Assembly (NCBI GenBank): GCA_046710535.1
Contig: JBKEHH010000001.1
Coordinates: forward strand, 1 to 64,000
Direction: 5' to 3'
DNA: 64,000 nt
Origin: CAWVSB01 sp046710535
GTDB taxonomy: Bacteria; Pseudomonadota; Gammaproteobacteria; Pseudomonadales; CAWVSB01
Shown piece after piece: positions 9,252 through 18,290 of this stretch. The position numbers and the translations under genes were made by a program. The notes beneath the pieces were generated by a model. It made no database searches. It had not been told where the DNA came from and saw only the letters and a list, made by a program, of their open reading frames with translations. How positions within the stretch are numbered: the first letter of the stretch is position 1; the number at the start of each line of letters is the position of its first letter.

Positions 9252-9878
9252 ATGAAATCATTACTATTAATAATCACATCAATCTTGGTGGCGGGGTGTT
9301 CTGTGGTAGGTCAAAGTAATGTAGAAACTGCGCCTTATACTGTGCTAAACGCCGATGACACTCAGCAGATTGAAGTTCGTAACTACGAGTCTATGGTGTT
9401 GGTGTCAACTAATGTGGCTGGCAGCAATGGCAGTCCTTTTAGAAAATTGTTTAACTATATTAGTGGCGACAATGAAGGGGCAGTTGAAATTTCTATGACC
9501 GCTCCAGTAATTATGGATGATAGAAATACAGTGACAAAAGGCACTAAAATATCGATGACGGCACCTGTCTTTAGAAATGAAAGTGGCGGAGTCTCTTCGA
9601 TGTCATTCGTCATGCCAAATGATTTCACCTTGGAGACAACTCCTAAGCCGACAAATCCTGAAGTTCGCGTGACTGAGCTTAAGGACTATAAAGTCGCTGC
9701 AATCAGGTTTAGCGGTACTCTTAGTGACAGCAACGTAGCAAAACATACCAAAATTCTTGCAGATTGGATTACTCAGCAGAGCTACACCGCGATAAACGAT
9801 CCGGTAACAGCAGGCTATAACGCACCGTTTACTTTACCCATGATGCGCAGAAATGAAGTGTTTATTGAGGTTAAGTAG
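9252..9878 (+). CDS. SOUL family heme-binding-like lipoprotein
   Basis: A 208-residue lipoprotein: hydrophobic leader then lipobox LVAGC with Cys at residue 16. The mature part is a SOUL domain, marked by the twice-used MTAPV segment (ISMTAPVIM and ISMTAPVF), YKVAAIRFSG and the closing NAPFTLPMMRRNEVFIEV. SOUL proteins bind heme or related tetrapyrroles in some eukaryotes; function in bacteria is not established. AAGGAT at about 9240 is a suitable ribosome site. Monocistronic. Confidence 0.85.
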   Translation: MKSLLLIITSILVAGCSVVGQSNVETAPYTVLNADDTQQIEVRNYESMVLVSTNVAGSNGSPFRKLFNYISGDNEGAVEISMTAPVIMDDRNTVTKGTKISMTAPVFRNESGGVSSMSFVMPNDFTLETTPKPTNPEVRVTELKDYKVAAIRFSGTLSDSNVAKHTKILADWITQQSYTAINDPVTAGYNAPFTLPMMRRNEVFIEVK

Positions 9879-10104
9879 ATATTTTGGTGGTCTTATTGGT
9901 TTGAAGTAACAACGCTCAACTTTATGCCTGCGCCCAGGCCCGACTACATATAAACTGAGTCTTCTCGCTATCAACAAGTAGATCTATTCTGCTAGATCAC
10001 TTTCGGTTGGCTAAGTGTTATCATGGAGTTATACGGCGAGATGCACTGAAGGCTTATGCTGACAGTAATTTGGGCGCTCAGACTAAGAGATTTAAGATAC
10101 CACT

Positions 10105-10461
10105 ATGAATATCAAGCAAGAACTACAACGCCTTAAAAATAAATTAGAAAAATCAAGCCGTAAGTTAGCTGCTGCTCAAGCGCGCGGCGACAAAGCAATT
10201 GTGCTTCAATTTAAAGTTGAAATAGAAGCATTAACTAAAGCGATTGCTAGCGCAAAAAGTCAAACTGATCGAGAGGTAAGTGGTAAAGGCGAAAGTATTA
10301 AAGCCTTGGCCTTTAATCGTGTATTGACCAAAGAAGAACAAGCCGATATGGGTAAACTGAAGAAGTCGGTGCGAGGCTTGATTGTGGTGCATCCGTTAAC
10401 GGCGCTTGGTCGTGAATTAACTATCGAGAAAGTTACCGGATTTGCCTCTAAGAAGTTTTAA
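10105..10461 (+). CDS. yibL: YibL family ribosome-associated protein
   Basis: A 118-residue basic protein. The C-terminal half closely follows Escherichia coli YibL: FNRVLTKEEQADMGKLKKSV, then RGLIVVHPLTALGREL and VTGFASKKF. The N-terminal half is a predicted coiled coil rich in Lys, Ala and Glu. YibL has been reported to associate with ribosomes; its exact role is not known. It is followed after 29 bases by the remains of a STAS gene on the same strand. Confidence 0.88.
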   Translation: MNIKQELQRLKNKLEKSSRKLAAAQARGDKAIVLQFKVEIEALTKAIASAKSQTDREVSGKGESIKALAFNRVLTKEEQADMGKLKKSVRGLIVVHPLTALGRELTIEKVTGFASKKF

Positions 10462-10490
10462 CAGGAAATTTTTTATTTAGGTCAACAAAA

Positions 10491-10816
10491 GTCACCTTAA
10501 ACGGCCGTCTAGATACCATTACGGCCCCGATCTAGAAGCAGAACTTGACCAGTAGGTGAGTGCAGTAACTCAGCTGCTTATTTTTGATATGACTGATTTT
10601 GAATATATTAGCAGTGCTGGCTTGCGCGTTATTTTTAAAGCGACAAAAGCCAGCAAGGCAAAGGGTGTCAAAGCGGGTATTTTAAAAATGCAGCCACAAA
10701 TAAAAAAAGTATTTGATATTATTAAAGCCTTACCTGATGTGCTCATTTTTAAAAATAACGCTGAAATGGATGAATACCTGACTCATATGCGACAGCAAGT
10801 ATTAGACGGGGAATAG
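10491..10816 (+). pseudogene. STAS-domain anti-sigma antagonist, broken
   Basis: The intact part (GTG 10556 to 10816, 86 residues) is the latter two thirds of a STAS domain, with LLIFDMTDFEYISSAGLRV containing the Ser normally phosphorylated in SpoIIAA-like proteins. The missing first third is still present upstream in another frame: 10491-10526 encodes VTLNGRLDTITA, the hallmark first STAS strand, and 10526-10552 encodes PDLEAELDQ in the GTG frame. Joining them needs one extra base in the C4 run at 10525-10528 and read-through of TAG at 10553-10555. No start codon precedes the remnant. Either a decayed gene or a gene hit by base-calling errors; a short GTG-initiated product would lack the first strand. 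Confidence 0.7.
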
Positions 10817-10886
10817 CGAATAGTTTTAAGCATTGGATTATTTTATATAGTTAAACTCGACAATAACCTTATTACGCTCAATCAAT

Positions 10887-10918
10887 AAAAAACCCGCAGC
10901 TACCGATGCGGGTTTTTT
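10887..10918. terminator. Strong bidirectional intrinsic terminator
   Basis: A perfect 12-bp stem, AAAAAACCCGCA with TGCGGGTTTTTT, 8-nt loop, and a T7 run on the plus strand. The A run gives the U tract for the convergent hydrolase gene. Confidence 0.9.
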
Positions 10919-11029
10919 TGGCTATGAAAAATAAACGCGCCACTCTTTTTTGAGAGTGAGCGTATTTCAACAATGTAGTAGTAAGGTTACTCGACCCTAG
11001 CTGCAAGTAACTGCTGCTTTAAAAAGTTA

Positions 11030-12964
11030 TTATTCCCAGTTTCGGGCTACAAAATCCAGCAGCGGGCCAATGACGTTATTAGTCTCGTCATCATTAGCTG
11101 ACAGGACATCAAAGTGGGCATAGCCTTCGGACATATGTACCTCGAACCCACCGGCGACTTCGCCGTAAGTTGGAAAGGCAGGGCTCGGATTATTTAGATC
11201 CACCAAGCGTGCAGTCACACCGTCACAGGCGGGCGGGGCACAAGTTGCAAGCAGGTCGGCGAACGACCGCCACGATGCTGGTGTGGGTGTTAGTCCATTG
11301 GTGCCGCCAAAGGCAATTACTGGAATATCGATTAGTCCGCCTTGAGTACGATTGTCGATATCAGTGCGGCCGCGACCCAGCGGGAGCGGTGCAGATAATG
11401 GGCTAGTATCTAAGCCTAGGCCAGACGTCACGCTCAAGCCTGAAGACGGGTAATACCAGTCAGAGAAGTTGGTTTGACCGCGATAAAACATCGGCAGCAT
11501 CTTTCTCTGGTCTGAGGGTTCAACTTCCAGCCCCCAGATGGCAATGTCGGCCAGTGCCTCTGGTGCTGAACCGTTGTCGACAAATGCCTCCGCTGGAATC
11601 TCATCAGTACCGGTCAACCAGGTGATGACTCCGTCGACTATCGGTCCCGCAAAGCCCATTGAGGTGGACACAAAAGGTGCCAGCGTGGCAGTGATACCAT
11701 CGTCGTCTAGGAACTGCCCAAGCAGGCTCATGGAAGAAGCCGGTTGGCTACCCAATAACGCTTTCAGGCTTGCCAGCTGGGGAACCTTGTCAAGTGCTGA
11801 GTTGCCGGATTCATTATTTTGCTCGATTTGTAAGATGGATAAACCATCCTCTCCATTGGCAATTGTATCCAGCGCACTTACATCTGATATGGCTAGTAGC
11901 TGCGGGCTTAGCAGGCCACCGGCATTGGAATACGCATCGATATTTTCCACACATTTAGGTTTGGATAAGGCTGCACAATCCATCGTTTCTGTCGCCACAG
12001 TACAGACAGTCACTCCGTCGCTGCAGCGCGGGGCACCGTCGCGTACGGCACCAAATAGTCCGCCATCAAAACGTGCCTCAATCAGGCCCAAGGTGGCTGC
12101 ATCTACTGGTGTAGAGCTATTTGAACCTCCTCCGCCTTCTAATAGGATTAAGCCACGCAGCTTGCTAAAACCAGGTTCTGGGGCCCCGACGCCAGAGAGG
12201 TTGAAATCGGTGGCGGCATAGCGGGCGGTATAGCCTGTACCCGCTGAGTGGCCGCCTAAAAATACATTACCGTTCAGCGCTGTCTCGCTGGCCTTTTCAA
12301 CTATGGCATCGATATCAAAAGAATGAACCAATGGCGTCCACTCGGCGATAAAGGCCGTGTCAGAGCGATTGTTGTGAAACACCGCACGTCGATTCGGTCC
12401 GTCTACCAGTGGCTGGCTTAGCGCCAACCCTAGTTCCGTGCCGAACAAAAAGTCTAAACCTACTTGAGGGTCATTAAGGTCTTCGGCTAAATCAAGGCCG
12501 ACTGTATCCTCGAGCTGGTTTGAACGACGATCCATCGCCCATACTTCCAGTGTGAGTGAGTTTTCGTCCTGTGCTCTTTGCAGCAAGGCATCTGCTAGCA
12601 AAAGAAAATTGGATGCACCACCTTCAAAACCAGGTACCAACACTATGATAGCGTCAGGCTGTCGCCCATCGCTATCTGGCAGAAAATAACGCGTATAGCG
12701 TGCATTATTTAAATCCACGTCTGCGCTGGCGAACTGAGTGAGAAGTGAAGGACTAGTTACCACAACACCAAGGCTGCCAGGAGTATTGGTAGGCTTAGCG
12801 GCACTAGGCAGATTCACGGTTTCCTGCATCACAGTGATTAATGGAGGTTCAGGAGTTGGTTCAGGTTCAGGGGCAGGTTGGCTAGAGGAATCATTGCTAT
12901 CACTACAAGCAGCTACTAACACAATGCTTGTACAAAGCAGTAAACGACGAAAAAGGTCTTGCAT
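11030..12964 (-). CDS. Large alpha/beta-hydrolase lipoprotein
   Basis: A 644-residue lipoprotein with lipobox LVAAC near residue 20 and a Pro/Glu linker at about 30-40. The catalytic domain is an alpha/beta hydrolase: IVLVPGFEGGASNF forms the oxyanion strand, GGHSAGTGY near 240 is the nucleophile elbow, and the probable late His lies in GYAHFDVLSA near the end. Several Cys in the middle (GAPRCSDGVTVC, ALSKPKC) suggest disulfides in an exported protein. The substrate is unknown; esterase is the family guess. Single gene with its own terminator at 10887-10918. Confidence 0.75.
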   Translation of the reverse strand: MQDLFRRLLLCTSIVLVAACSDSNDSSSQPAPEPEPTPEPPLITVMQETVNLPSAAKPTNTPGSLGVVVTSPSLLTQFASADVDLNNARYTRYFLPDSDGRQPDAIIVLVPGFEGGASNFLLLADALLQRAQDENSLTLEVWAMDRRSNQLEDTVGLDLAEDLNDPQVGLDFLFGTELGLALSQPLVDGPNRRAVFHNNRSDTAFIAEWTPLVHSFDIDAIVEKASETALNGNVFLGGHSAGTGYTARYAATDFNLSGVGAPEPGFSKLRGLILLEGGGGSNSSTPVDAATLGLIEARFDGGLFGAVRDGAPRCSDGVTVCTVATETMDCAALSKPKCVENIDAYSNAGGLLSPQLLAISDVSALDTIANGEDGLSILQIEQNNESGNSALDKVPQLASLKALLGSQPASSMSLLGQFLDDDGITATLAPFVSTSMGFAGPIVDGVITWLTGTDEIPAEAFVDNGSAPEALADIAIWGLEVEPSDQRKMLPMFYRGQTNFSDWYYPSSGLSVTSGLGLDTSPLSAPLPLGRGRTDIDNRTQGGLIDIPVIAFGGTNGLTPTPASWRSFADLLATCAPPACDGVTARLVDLNNPSPAFPTYGEVAGGFEVHMSEGYAHFDVLSANDDETNNVIGPLLDFVARNWE

Positions 12965-13546
12965 GTTCAGATCACCTTGGCTTATAAATTATATCTACAG
13001 CCTAACTTCAAATGGTGTGTTGAAGCACGCTAATGTCCCGCAAGGTGAGCTAAAGAACGGTTACGGTTTTGTCACAGTCGGACTGGGATAATAATACTGG
13101 TAATTTAATGATTCACCTTTCACTTAGATGCTGATGGGTGAATAGGTGTTGTTAGATTACAGATAGACTTCAGTTGCATGGCTAAAAGAAATTAACGTGG
13201 CAGCGTCGGCATCACCGATCGCAATATTATCTGAAGTCTGATTAATCATTTTTATTAGGTGTTCTAATTCACTGGTAAGCATTATTTAGGTATTAGATGC
13301 TGTAACCGGTTTTGTTCATAACGACTGAGATGTATATCAAGGCTGGTACTTTAGTGAGGCTATAAATACGATAAAATAGTTAAATTATCATCGTAACGAG
13401 ACTGACAATTTAGCAAGTGGTTGTAGATTATGCCTAAATTTCATATTGCAGCGTAAAGGCAGTTAACTGGGTGATAGTAGGCAAGGTTATGGCTGCTATT
13501 GCAGCCTTAACCTTGATGCATTGCAGATTTTAAAGTGTGCTAACTG
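12965..13546. other. Intergenic gap, 582 bp
   Basis: No credible gene is seen; the plus-strand frame 12738-13091 is antisense to the hydrolase and continues without family features. The gap holds one copy of the dispersed AAGTTAAC motif (13189-13205, two mismatches) and a hairpin at 13483-13514. Confidence 0.6.
13483..13514 (-). terminator. Hairpin past the MDR oxidoreductase gene
   Basis: AAGGTTA-T-GGCTGC pairs with GCAGCC-T-TAACCTT around a 4-nt loop; only the T/T pair is mismatched. It lies 33 bases beyond the oxidoreductase stop. No U tract follows, so it may protect the 3' end rather than terminate. Confidence 0.4.
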
Positions 13547-14545
13547 TTAAAGTTTAACAATTAATTTCCCTTTGTTTTCACCGGTGAAGAACATATTTAA
13601 ACCATCAATGGCAGATTCTAAGCCTTCTAAAATATGCGAGCGATGTTGAATTTTACCTTCCATGACATAAGGAGCCAGCATACCAATCAGTTCAGGTACT
13701 TGCTCGTAATGATCAGGCATAGTGAAACCTTGGATAGTTAAGCGACGTTTAAGTACGCTTACCCAGCTAGGGCCCGGTGCAGGCATTGCTTTAGCGTAAT
13801 CGGCTATCAAGCCACATACCATTACTCGGCCATGGGCATTCATGCGCTCAACAATCAGGCTTTGAATTGGACCGGCGGTGTTTTCAAAAAACAAATCGAT
13901 ACCATTAGGAGCCGCTTTAGCCAGCTGCGCATCTAAATCATCAGACTTGTAATTAATGGCTGCATCAAACCCTAAAGTGTTCACAATCCAATCGGTTTTT
14001 TCTTCGTTACCAACAACCCCAATAACGTGTAGACCATCTGCCTTAGCTAGTTGGCCTACAATCGAGCCAACAGAGCCAGCCGCACCAGTGATAATAATAG
14101 TTTCGCCTTTTTTCGGTTTACCCACATTAAAGTAACCTTGTGACGCAGTGATGCCGGGTAATGCGAAGATAGATAAGACGGCTTCGTCTGGCAGTGGCGC
14201 GTCGGCTCTGTTTAAGCTTTGACCGTCTGATAGACAATATTCTTGCCAGCCCATCATCCCCATTACGCGGTCCCCCACGTTAAAATCAGGGTGGTTACTT
14301 TCTACAATTTCCCCTATGCCAGAGCTGCGCATTACCGCGCCCAATTCAACCGGTGGGATGTAGCTATTAGTATCAGGGCTCATCCATCCAAACATGGCAG
14401 GGTCTAGGGACATGTGATTTTGCTTAACTAAAAACTGGCCTGGTCCGACTTTAGGTATTTCTTTTTGAACTACTTCAAATAGATCTTTAGTAATAGGGCC
14501 GCCAGAGGGGCGTTTAGCAAGGTTGATCGCGATATATGTTGTCAT
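13547..14545 (-). CDS. Zinc-independent MDR oxidoreductase (CurA/LTB4DH-like)
   Basis: A protein of about 332 residues of the medium-chain dehydrogenase/reductase superfamily, close to NADP-dependent enone/double-bond reductases such as CurA. Visible motifs: MSLDPAMFGWM and the NADP-binding GAAGSVGSIVGQLAK. The catalytic zinc ligands of alcohol dehydrogenases are absent. I chose ATG 14545, preceded by GGAG at a 7-nt spacing; the longer frame to 14566 lacks a good site. It probably reduces alpha,beta-unsaturated carbonyls. The LysR gene lies upstream on the same strand, 235 bases away. Confidence 0.85.
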   Translation of the reverse strand: MTTYIAINLAKRPSGGPITKDLFEVVQKEIPKVGPGQFLVKQNHMSLDPAMFGWMSPDTNSYIPPVELGAVMRSSGIGEIVESNHPDFNVGDRVMGMMGWQEYCLSDGQSLNRADAPLPDEAVLSIFALPGITASQGYFNVGKPKKGETIIITGAAGSVGSIVGQLAKADGLHVIGVVGNEEKTDWIVNTLGFDAAINYKSDDLDAQLAKAAPNGIDLFFENTAGPIQSLIVERMNAHGRVMVCGLIADYAKAMPAPGPSWVSVLKRRLTIQGFTMPDHYEQVPELIGMLAPYVMEGKIQHRSHILEGLESAIDGLNMFFTGENKGKLIVKL

Positions 14546-14779
14546 GGTTTGGCTCCATTGATCCATTCAGTTACTGGGTCTGTCTTAAATCAATGCCAAG
14601 CATGCCATCAATTTTTCTCTATGAATAGCGTCTACACCAACTGACGGCCATCCTAGTCAGCGCCTAGTACTACTAGAGCTGATTTTTTTGATGGTGAACT
14701 AGTCATTGAAGTCTATATATTTTAAATTATCTGGCATCAAAATTTATTATGTTGCATTGACGGCTAAATTCAACGCTGT

Positions 14780-15631
14780 CTATGAAAATACAATTTCAGG
14801 GAAGTAATGTAATGCTTTAGTAATAAGGGATTCTTTGTGGCTTTTTTCTAAATACAAAGCAAAAATTTCTCGATTAAATATAGGCGCTTCTTCGACTAAA
14901 AATAATTTGTTCTCACTGATATGCTGCATGACTAACTGACGCGGTAAATAGGCGCAGCCACCATTTGTTAAAATATAATCTAAAGCCACTCTTGGTTGAC
15001 TAATTAAATGCCTGGCTGGTGGTGAATTGGGATATTCTCGTCGATATTGCAAATTTATAGATTCGCCATAATCAACCATAATAAAATCAGTAATGCTTTG
15101 GTAATCATCGCCTAAATACGGATCAGATGTCACTAAATGCAATGGCACCGAAGTTACCTTTTCAGCGATCAATCTATCAGCAGTAATTGAATCGAAGGTA
15201 AAGGCGATGTCGGTGACGCCATTTATAAGGCTCTTCTTTAAGTCGACTTGATTATAACTTTTGGTTAAGAAGCTAACCTCTTCAATGTTACGTATAATTT
15301 TATTTAGCCATTCTTGAAGAGCTATATCCCAAATGGACATCATGCTACCAATCGAAAGCACGCTAAATCTTTCTTCTACTAATGACACTTCCTGTTTAGC
15401 TTTTTGCCACATAAAAATTAATTCCTTGGCATGCTTAACTAGTCGATTACCTTCGCGGGTGATTCTCAATTGCTTTTGACTGCGATCAAAAAGTAATACG
15501 CCTAAATCGTCTTCTAGTAACTTTATTCGAGCACTTACCGCTGATTGAGTGATGAATAAATTGTCAGCGGCAATTCTAAAATGCAGGGTTTGGCTTACTT
15601 CTAAAAACGTTTTTAGCAATTCGATTTTCAT
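14780..15631 (-). CDS. LysR-type transcriptional regulator
   Basis: A 283-residue LTTR. Residues 1-60 form the winged helix-turn-helix (LKTFLEVSQTLHFRIAADNLFITQSAVSARIKLLE), and the rest is the periplasmic-binding-like effector domain. It is divergent from rimK with a 162-bp shared promoter region containing an ATC-N9-GAT site at 15673-15687. It therefore probably controls itself and the rimK operon; this is inference from position. The effector is unknown. The sequence resembles HdfR-like regulators in length and N-terminus, but I would not name it. Confidence 0.88.
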   Translation of the reverse strand: MKIELLKTFLEVSQTLHFRIAADNLFITQSAVSARIKLLEDDLGVLLFDRSQKQLRITREGNRLVKHAKELIFMWQKAKQEVSLVEERFSVLSIGSMMSIWDIALQEWLNKIIRNIEEVSFLTKSYNQVDLKKSLINGVTDIAFTFDSITADRLIAEKVTSVPLHLVTSDPYLGDDYQSITDFIMVDYGESINLQYRREYPNSPPARHLISQPRVALDYILTNGGCAYLPRQLVMQHISENKLFLVEEAPIFNREIFALYLEKSHKESLITKALHYFPEIVFS

Positions 15632-15672
15632 GGTGTGTTAGCCCGAAAGTAACTCTTAAGGTAGTTAGTCTA

Positions 15673-15687
15673 ATCAAAAAATTTGAT
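15673..15687. promoter_or_regulatory. LysR-type operator, ATC-N9-GAT
   Basis: ATCAAAAAATTTGAT is a perfect 6-bp dyad with 3-bp centre and fits both T-N11-A and ATC-N9-GAT, the usual LTTR recognition site. It sits 42 bp from the regulator start and about 107 bp from rimK. Confidence 0.55.
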
Positions 15688-15793
15688 CAAACCAATCAAT
15701 ATATATCAGTTTATTGTTCGGTTGGTAGACCCTAGAATCCGCGCAAATGATTACCAAATGTAATCAATCATTTAAAAACAGTGAGAATAGATT

Positions 15794-16699
15794 ATGAAAA
15801 TTGCTATTTTATCAAGAAATTCAAAGCTTTATTCGACCCGTCGTCTTAAAGAAGCGGGTCAGGCTCGTGGCCATGAAGTAGACGTTATTGATACTTTGCA
15901 TTGCTATATGGATATTACTCGCAGTCGGCCTACGGTTAGGTATCACGGTAAAGAGTTACCCAAATACGACGCGATAATTCCACGCATTGGTGCATCGGTG
16001 ACCTTTTATGGTACGGCCGTAGCGCGTCAATTTGAAATGATGGGTACTTTTAACGTCAATGAGTCGGTTGCCATAAGTCGCTCTAGAGATAAATTGCGAT
16101 CGTTACAATTATTGTCACGTAAAGGCATTGGTTTACCACGTACAGGTTTCGCCAATAAGGCTGATAATGCTAAAGATCTAATTAAAAACGTTGGCGGTGC
16201 GCCGGTAGTTATAAAGTTGCTTGAAGGTACTCAAGGTATAGGTGTGGTTTTAGCGGATACCGCCAAAGCCGCTGAAAGTATTATTGAAGCCTTTATGGGG
16301 TTAAAAGCCAATATTTTGGTACAAGAATTTGTTAAAGAAGCCGGTGGTGCAGACATTCGCTGTTTTGTGATTGGCGGAAAAGTGGTGGCGGCGATAAAAC
16401 GCCAAGGTGCTGAGGGTGAATTTAGATCTAACTTACATCGCGGCGGTTCTGCAACATTAGTACGATTAACAAAAGAAGAAAGAGCTGCAGCAGTAAATGC
16501 GGCTAAAGTGATGGGGCTAAACGTATGTGGAGTAGATTTACTACAATCACATAACGGGCCCATGGTAATGGAAGTGAATTCATCGCCTGGACTTGAAGGT
16601 ATTGAAACCGCAACCAAAAAAGATGTTGCCGGGATGGTGATTGAATTCATTGAAAAAAACGCCGGTAACACACTAAACAAAACTCGCGGCAAAGGATAA
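15794..16699 (+). CDS. rimK: Ribosomal protein S6 glutamate ligase RimK
   Basis: A 301-residue ATP-grasp ligase, the same length as E. coli RimK (300). Motifs: MKIAILSRN start, GAPVVIKLLEGTQGIGV (nucleotide-binding loop), DIRCFVIGGKVVAAIKRQ, and VMEVNSSPGLEGIE (Mg/ATP site). RimK adds glutamates to the C-terminus of ribosomal protein S6 and so adjusts translation; in Pseudomonas it is controlled by c-di-GMP and by RimA/RimB. AGTGAGAATAG precedes the start. Six bases separate its stop from the next start, indicating an operon with the AstE-like gene and rimB. Confidence 0.95.
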   Translation: MKIAILSRNSKLYSTRRLKEAGQARGHEVDVIDTLHCYMDITRSRPTVRYHGKELPKYDAIIPRIGASVTFYGTAVARQFEMMGTFNVNESVAISRSRDKLRSLQLLSRKGIGLPRTGFANKADNAKDLIKNVGGAPVVIKLLEGTQGIGVVLADTAKAAESIIEAFMGLKANILVQEFVKEAGGADIRCFVIGGKVVAAIKRQGAEGEFRSNLHRGGSATLVRLTKEERAAAVNAAKVMGLNVCGVDLLQSHNGPMVMEVNSSPGLEGIETATKKDVAGMVIEFIEKNAGNTLNKTRGKG

Positions 16700-16705
16700 A
16701 GGTCG

Positions 16706-17721
16706 ATGAAAGAGCTAATGATCGGTGGCTATAAGATTGAGCCTGGATCGGTATCGAAAATAGAGCTACCGGTGGCAAAATTGTATACTGACGCTGATGT
16801 GTCATTACCTATTAAGGTTTTAGAGGAAAAAAAGATGGCCCTACGTTATTTATTAGTGCCGCAGTACATGGCGATGAACTAAATGGTATTGAAATTATAC
16901 GCCGTTTAATTAATCAAAAAAGCTTCGAAATTATCAGAGGTACTGTCATTGCCGTACCAATGGTAAATGTTTATGGCGTCGTTAATATGAGTCGGTATAT
17001 GCCAGATAGACGTGATTTAAATAGAAGCTTTCCCGGCTCAGCAAAAGGTTCATTAGCGTCAAGAGTGGCGCATATATTCTTAACTGAAATAGTAAGCCAT
17101 TGTGATTACGGCATTGATTTACATACGGGCGCTATTCATCGTTCAAATTTACCCCAAATACGAGCTGATTTGTCTGATGAAAAAACCAAAGAACTAGCAT
17201 TAGCATTTGGCGTGCCAGTGGTACTTAACTCTACGGTTGTTGATGGTTCACTAAGGGAGTCTGCGGTAGCTAATAAAACGAAAGTATTATTGTATGAGGC
17301 TGGAGAAGCGCTTAGGTTTGATGAGCTTTCTATTAGAGCAGGGATCAAGGGTATTACCAATGTGTTAAAGAACCTAGAGATGATTAGAAAAACGGCAAAG
17401 AAAAAAGCCACTGTTCCCTATGTGGCAAATAGCAGTGGCTGGTTGAGAGCCAACGCTAGTGGCTTTGTTAGTCAGAAAATAAGGTTGGGCGACCAAGTAA
17501 TTAAAGGTGATAGTCTTGCGGTAATTGGTAGCCCTTACGGTGATGTTATTGATACAGTTAAAGCGACCCGCTCCGGAATTTTAATCGGCATGCAAAATAT
17601 TCCCTTAGTGCAAGAGGGCGAAGCGATGTTTCATATCGCTTATTTTTCAGAAGATGATGATGCGATCGCTGAACACATTGAAGCAGTGCAAGAACAACTT
17701 TTACCTGATTACAATAGTTAA
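16706..17721 (+). CDS. AstE/AspA-like zinc peptidase, -1 frameshifted
   Basis: The family is succinylglutamate desuccinylase/aspartoacylase. The start codon at 16706 follows rimK with an AAGG site, but the first frame ends at 16882 after 58 codons. The rest continues in the -1 frame: DGPTLFISAAVHGDELNGIEI carries the zinc motif HxxE, and IDLHTGA supplies the third ligand. Shifting -1 at A AAA AAG (16828-16834) gives about 338 residues, the family's usual length. A start at 16960 would lose the HxxE motif. One extra A in the A7 run would restore the frame too, so recoding, mutation and sequencing error are all possible. In the operon it may trim S6 glutamate tails; this is inference. Confidence 0.75.
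16828..16834 (+). other. Candidate -1 slippery heptamer A AAA AAG
   Basis: In the frame of the ATG at 16706 the codons read GAA AAA AAG, which is exactly the X XXY YYZ heptamer used by E. coli dnaX. GAGG lies directly upstream at 16823-16826, closer than a typical stimulatory Shine-Dalgarno element. I see no strong downstream stem-loop. Confidence 0.45.
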
Positions 17722-17744
17722 GCAGGCTGAACTTAGAGGTTAAT

Positions 17745-18173
17745 ATGACGGCATTAAATAAAACCATTATAGGCTGTATCGAATCATGTTCACTGCCTGA
17801 CTTAGGTATTAGTGATATTAATGTGCGGGTGGATACCGGTGCAAAAACCTCATCATTGCATGTCGATGACTTAAAACAATACGTGAAAGATGGTGTGACT
17901 AGTGTGCAATTTGATATTCACCCTGATGTTCATAATGTAAGTCGAATAGTTACCTGCCATGCAAAAGTGGCAGACATTCGTAAAATCAAATCATCTAATG
18001 GTGAGTCAGAACAACGTTACGTAATTAAAACGCCTATTCACCTAGGAGCTCATGTATGGGAGATAGAAATAACCTTAACTAATAGAGCGGATATGAGTTA
18101 TTTAATGCTACTAGGTAGAGAAGGCTTAGGCGACTTGTTTTTAGTAGACCCATCTGTAGTGTTTTTAGTTTAA
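17745..18173 (+). CDS. rimB: RimB-type retropepsin-like protease
   Basis: A 142-residue protein of the COG4067 family, formerly called ATP-dependent zinc protease and in Pseudomonas named RimB. The key motif is VRVDTGAKTSSLHVDD near residue 28, an aspartic-protease DTGA; later blocks are EIEITLTNRADMSYLMLLGR. RimB is reported to remove RimK-added glutamates from ribosomal protein S6. It lies 23 bp after the AstE-like gene, completing a rimK operon. Length is normal and the frame is intact. Confidence 0.85.
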   Translation: MTALNKTIIGCIESCSLPDLGISDINVRVDTGAKTSSLHVDDLKQYVKDGVTSVQFDIHPDVHNVSRIVTCHAKVADIRKIKSSNGESEQRYVIKTPIHLGAHVWEIEITLTNRADMSYLMLLGREGLGDLFLVDPSVVFLV

Positions 18174-18290
18174 CGGGCCTAATATAGTCTATGTTCGGTT
18201 TAATGGTGAATTAATGTACCCCATGTAGATTGCTTGTTTTAATAGATAATATTTGGGCTGTTAAAATACCTCACTAATAGAGAGTTACCT

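Noticed and set aside
11538..12221. 227-residue frame antisense to the hydrolase lipoprotein
   Set aside because: Ser/Pro-rich antisense shadow in a GC-richer gene; no motifs.
13462..13478. Extra copy of the AAGTTAAC motif (CAGTTAACTGGGTGATA)
   Set aside because: Only the palindromic core is shared; the GGCAGT part is missing.
16960..17721. AstE-like gene starting at ATG 16960
   Set aside because: This start drops the HxxE zinc motif and has no ribosome site; the family begins at 16706 in another frame.
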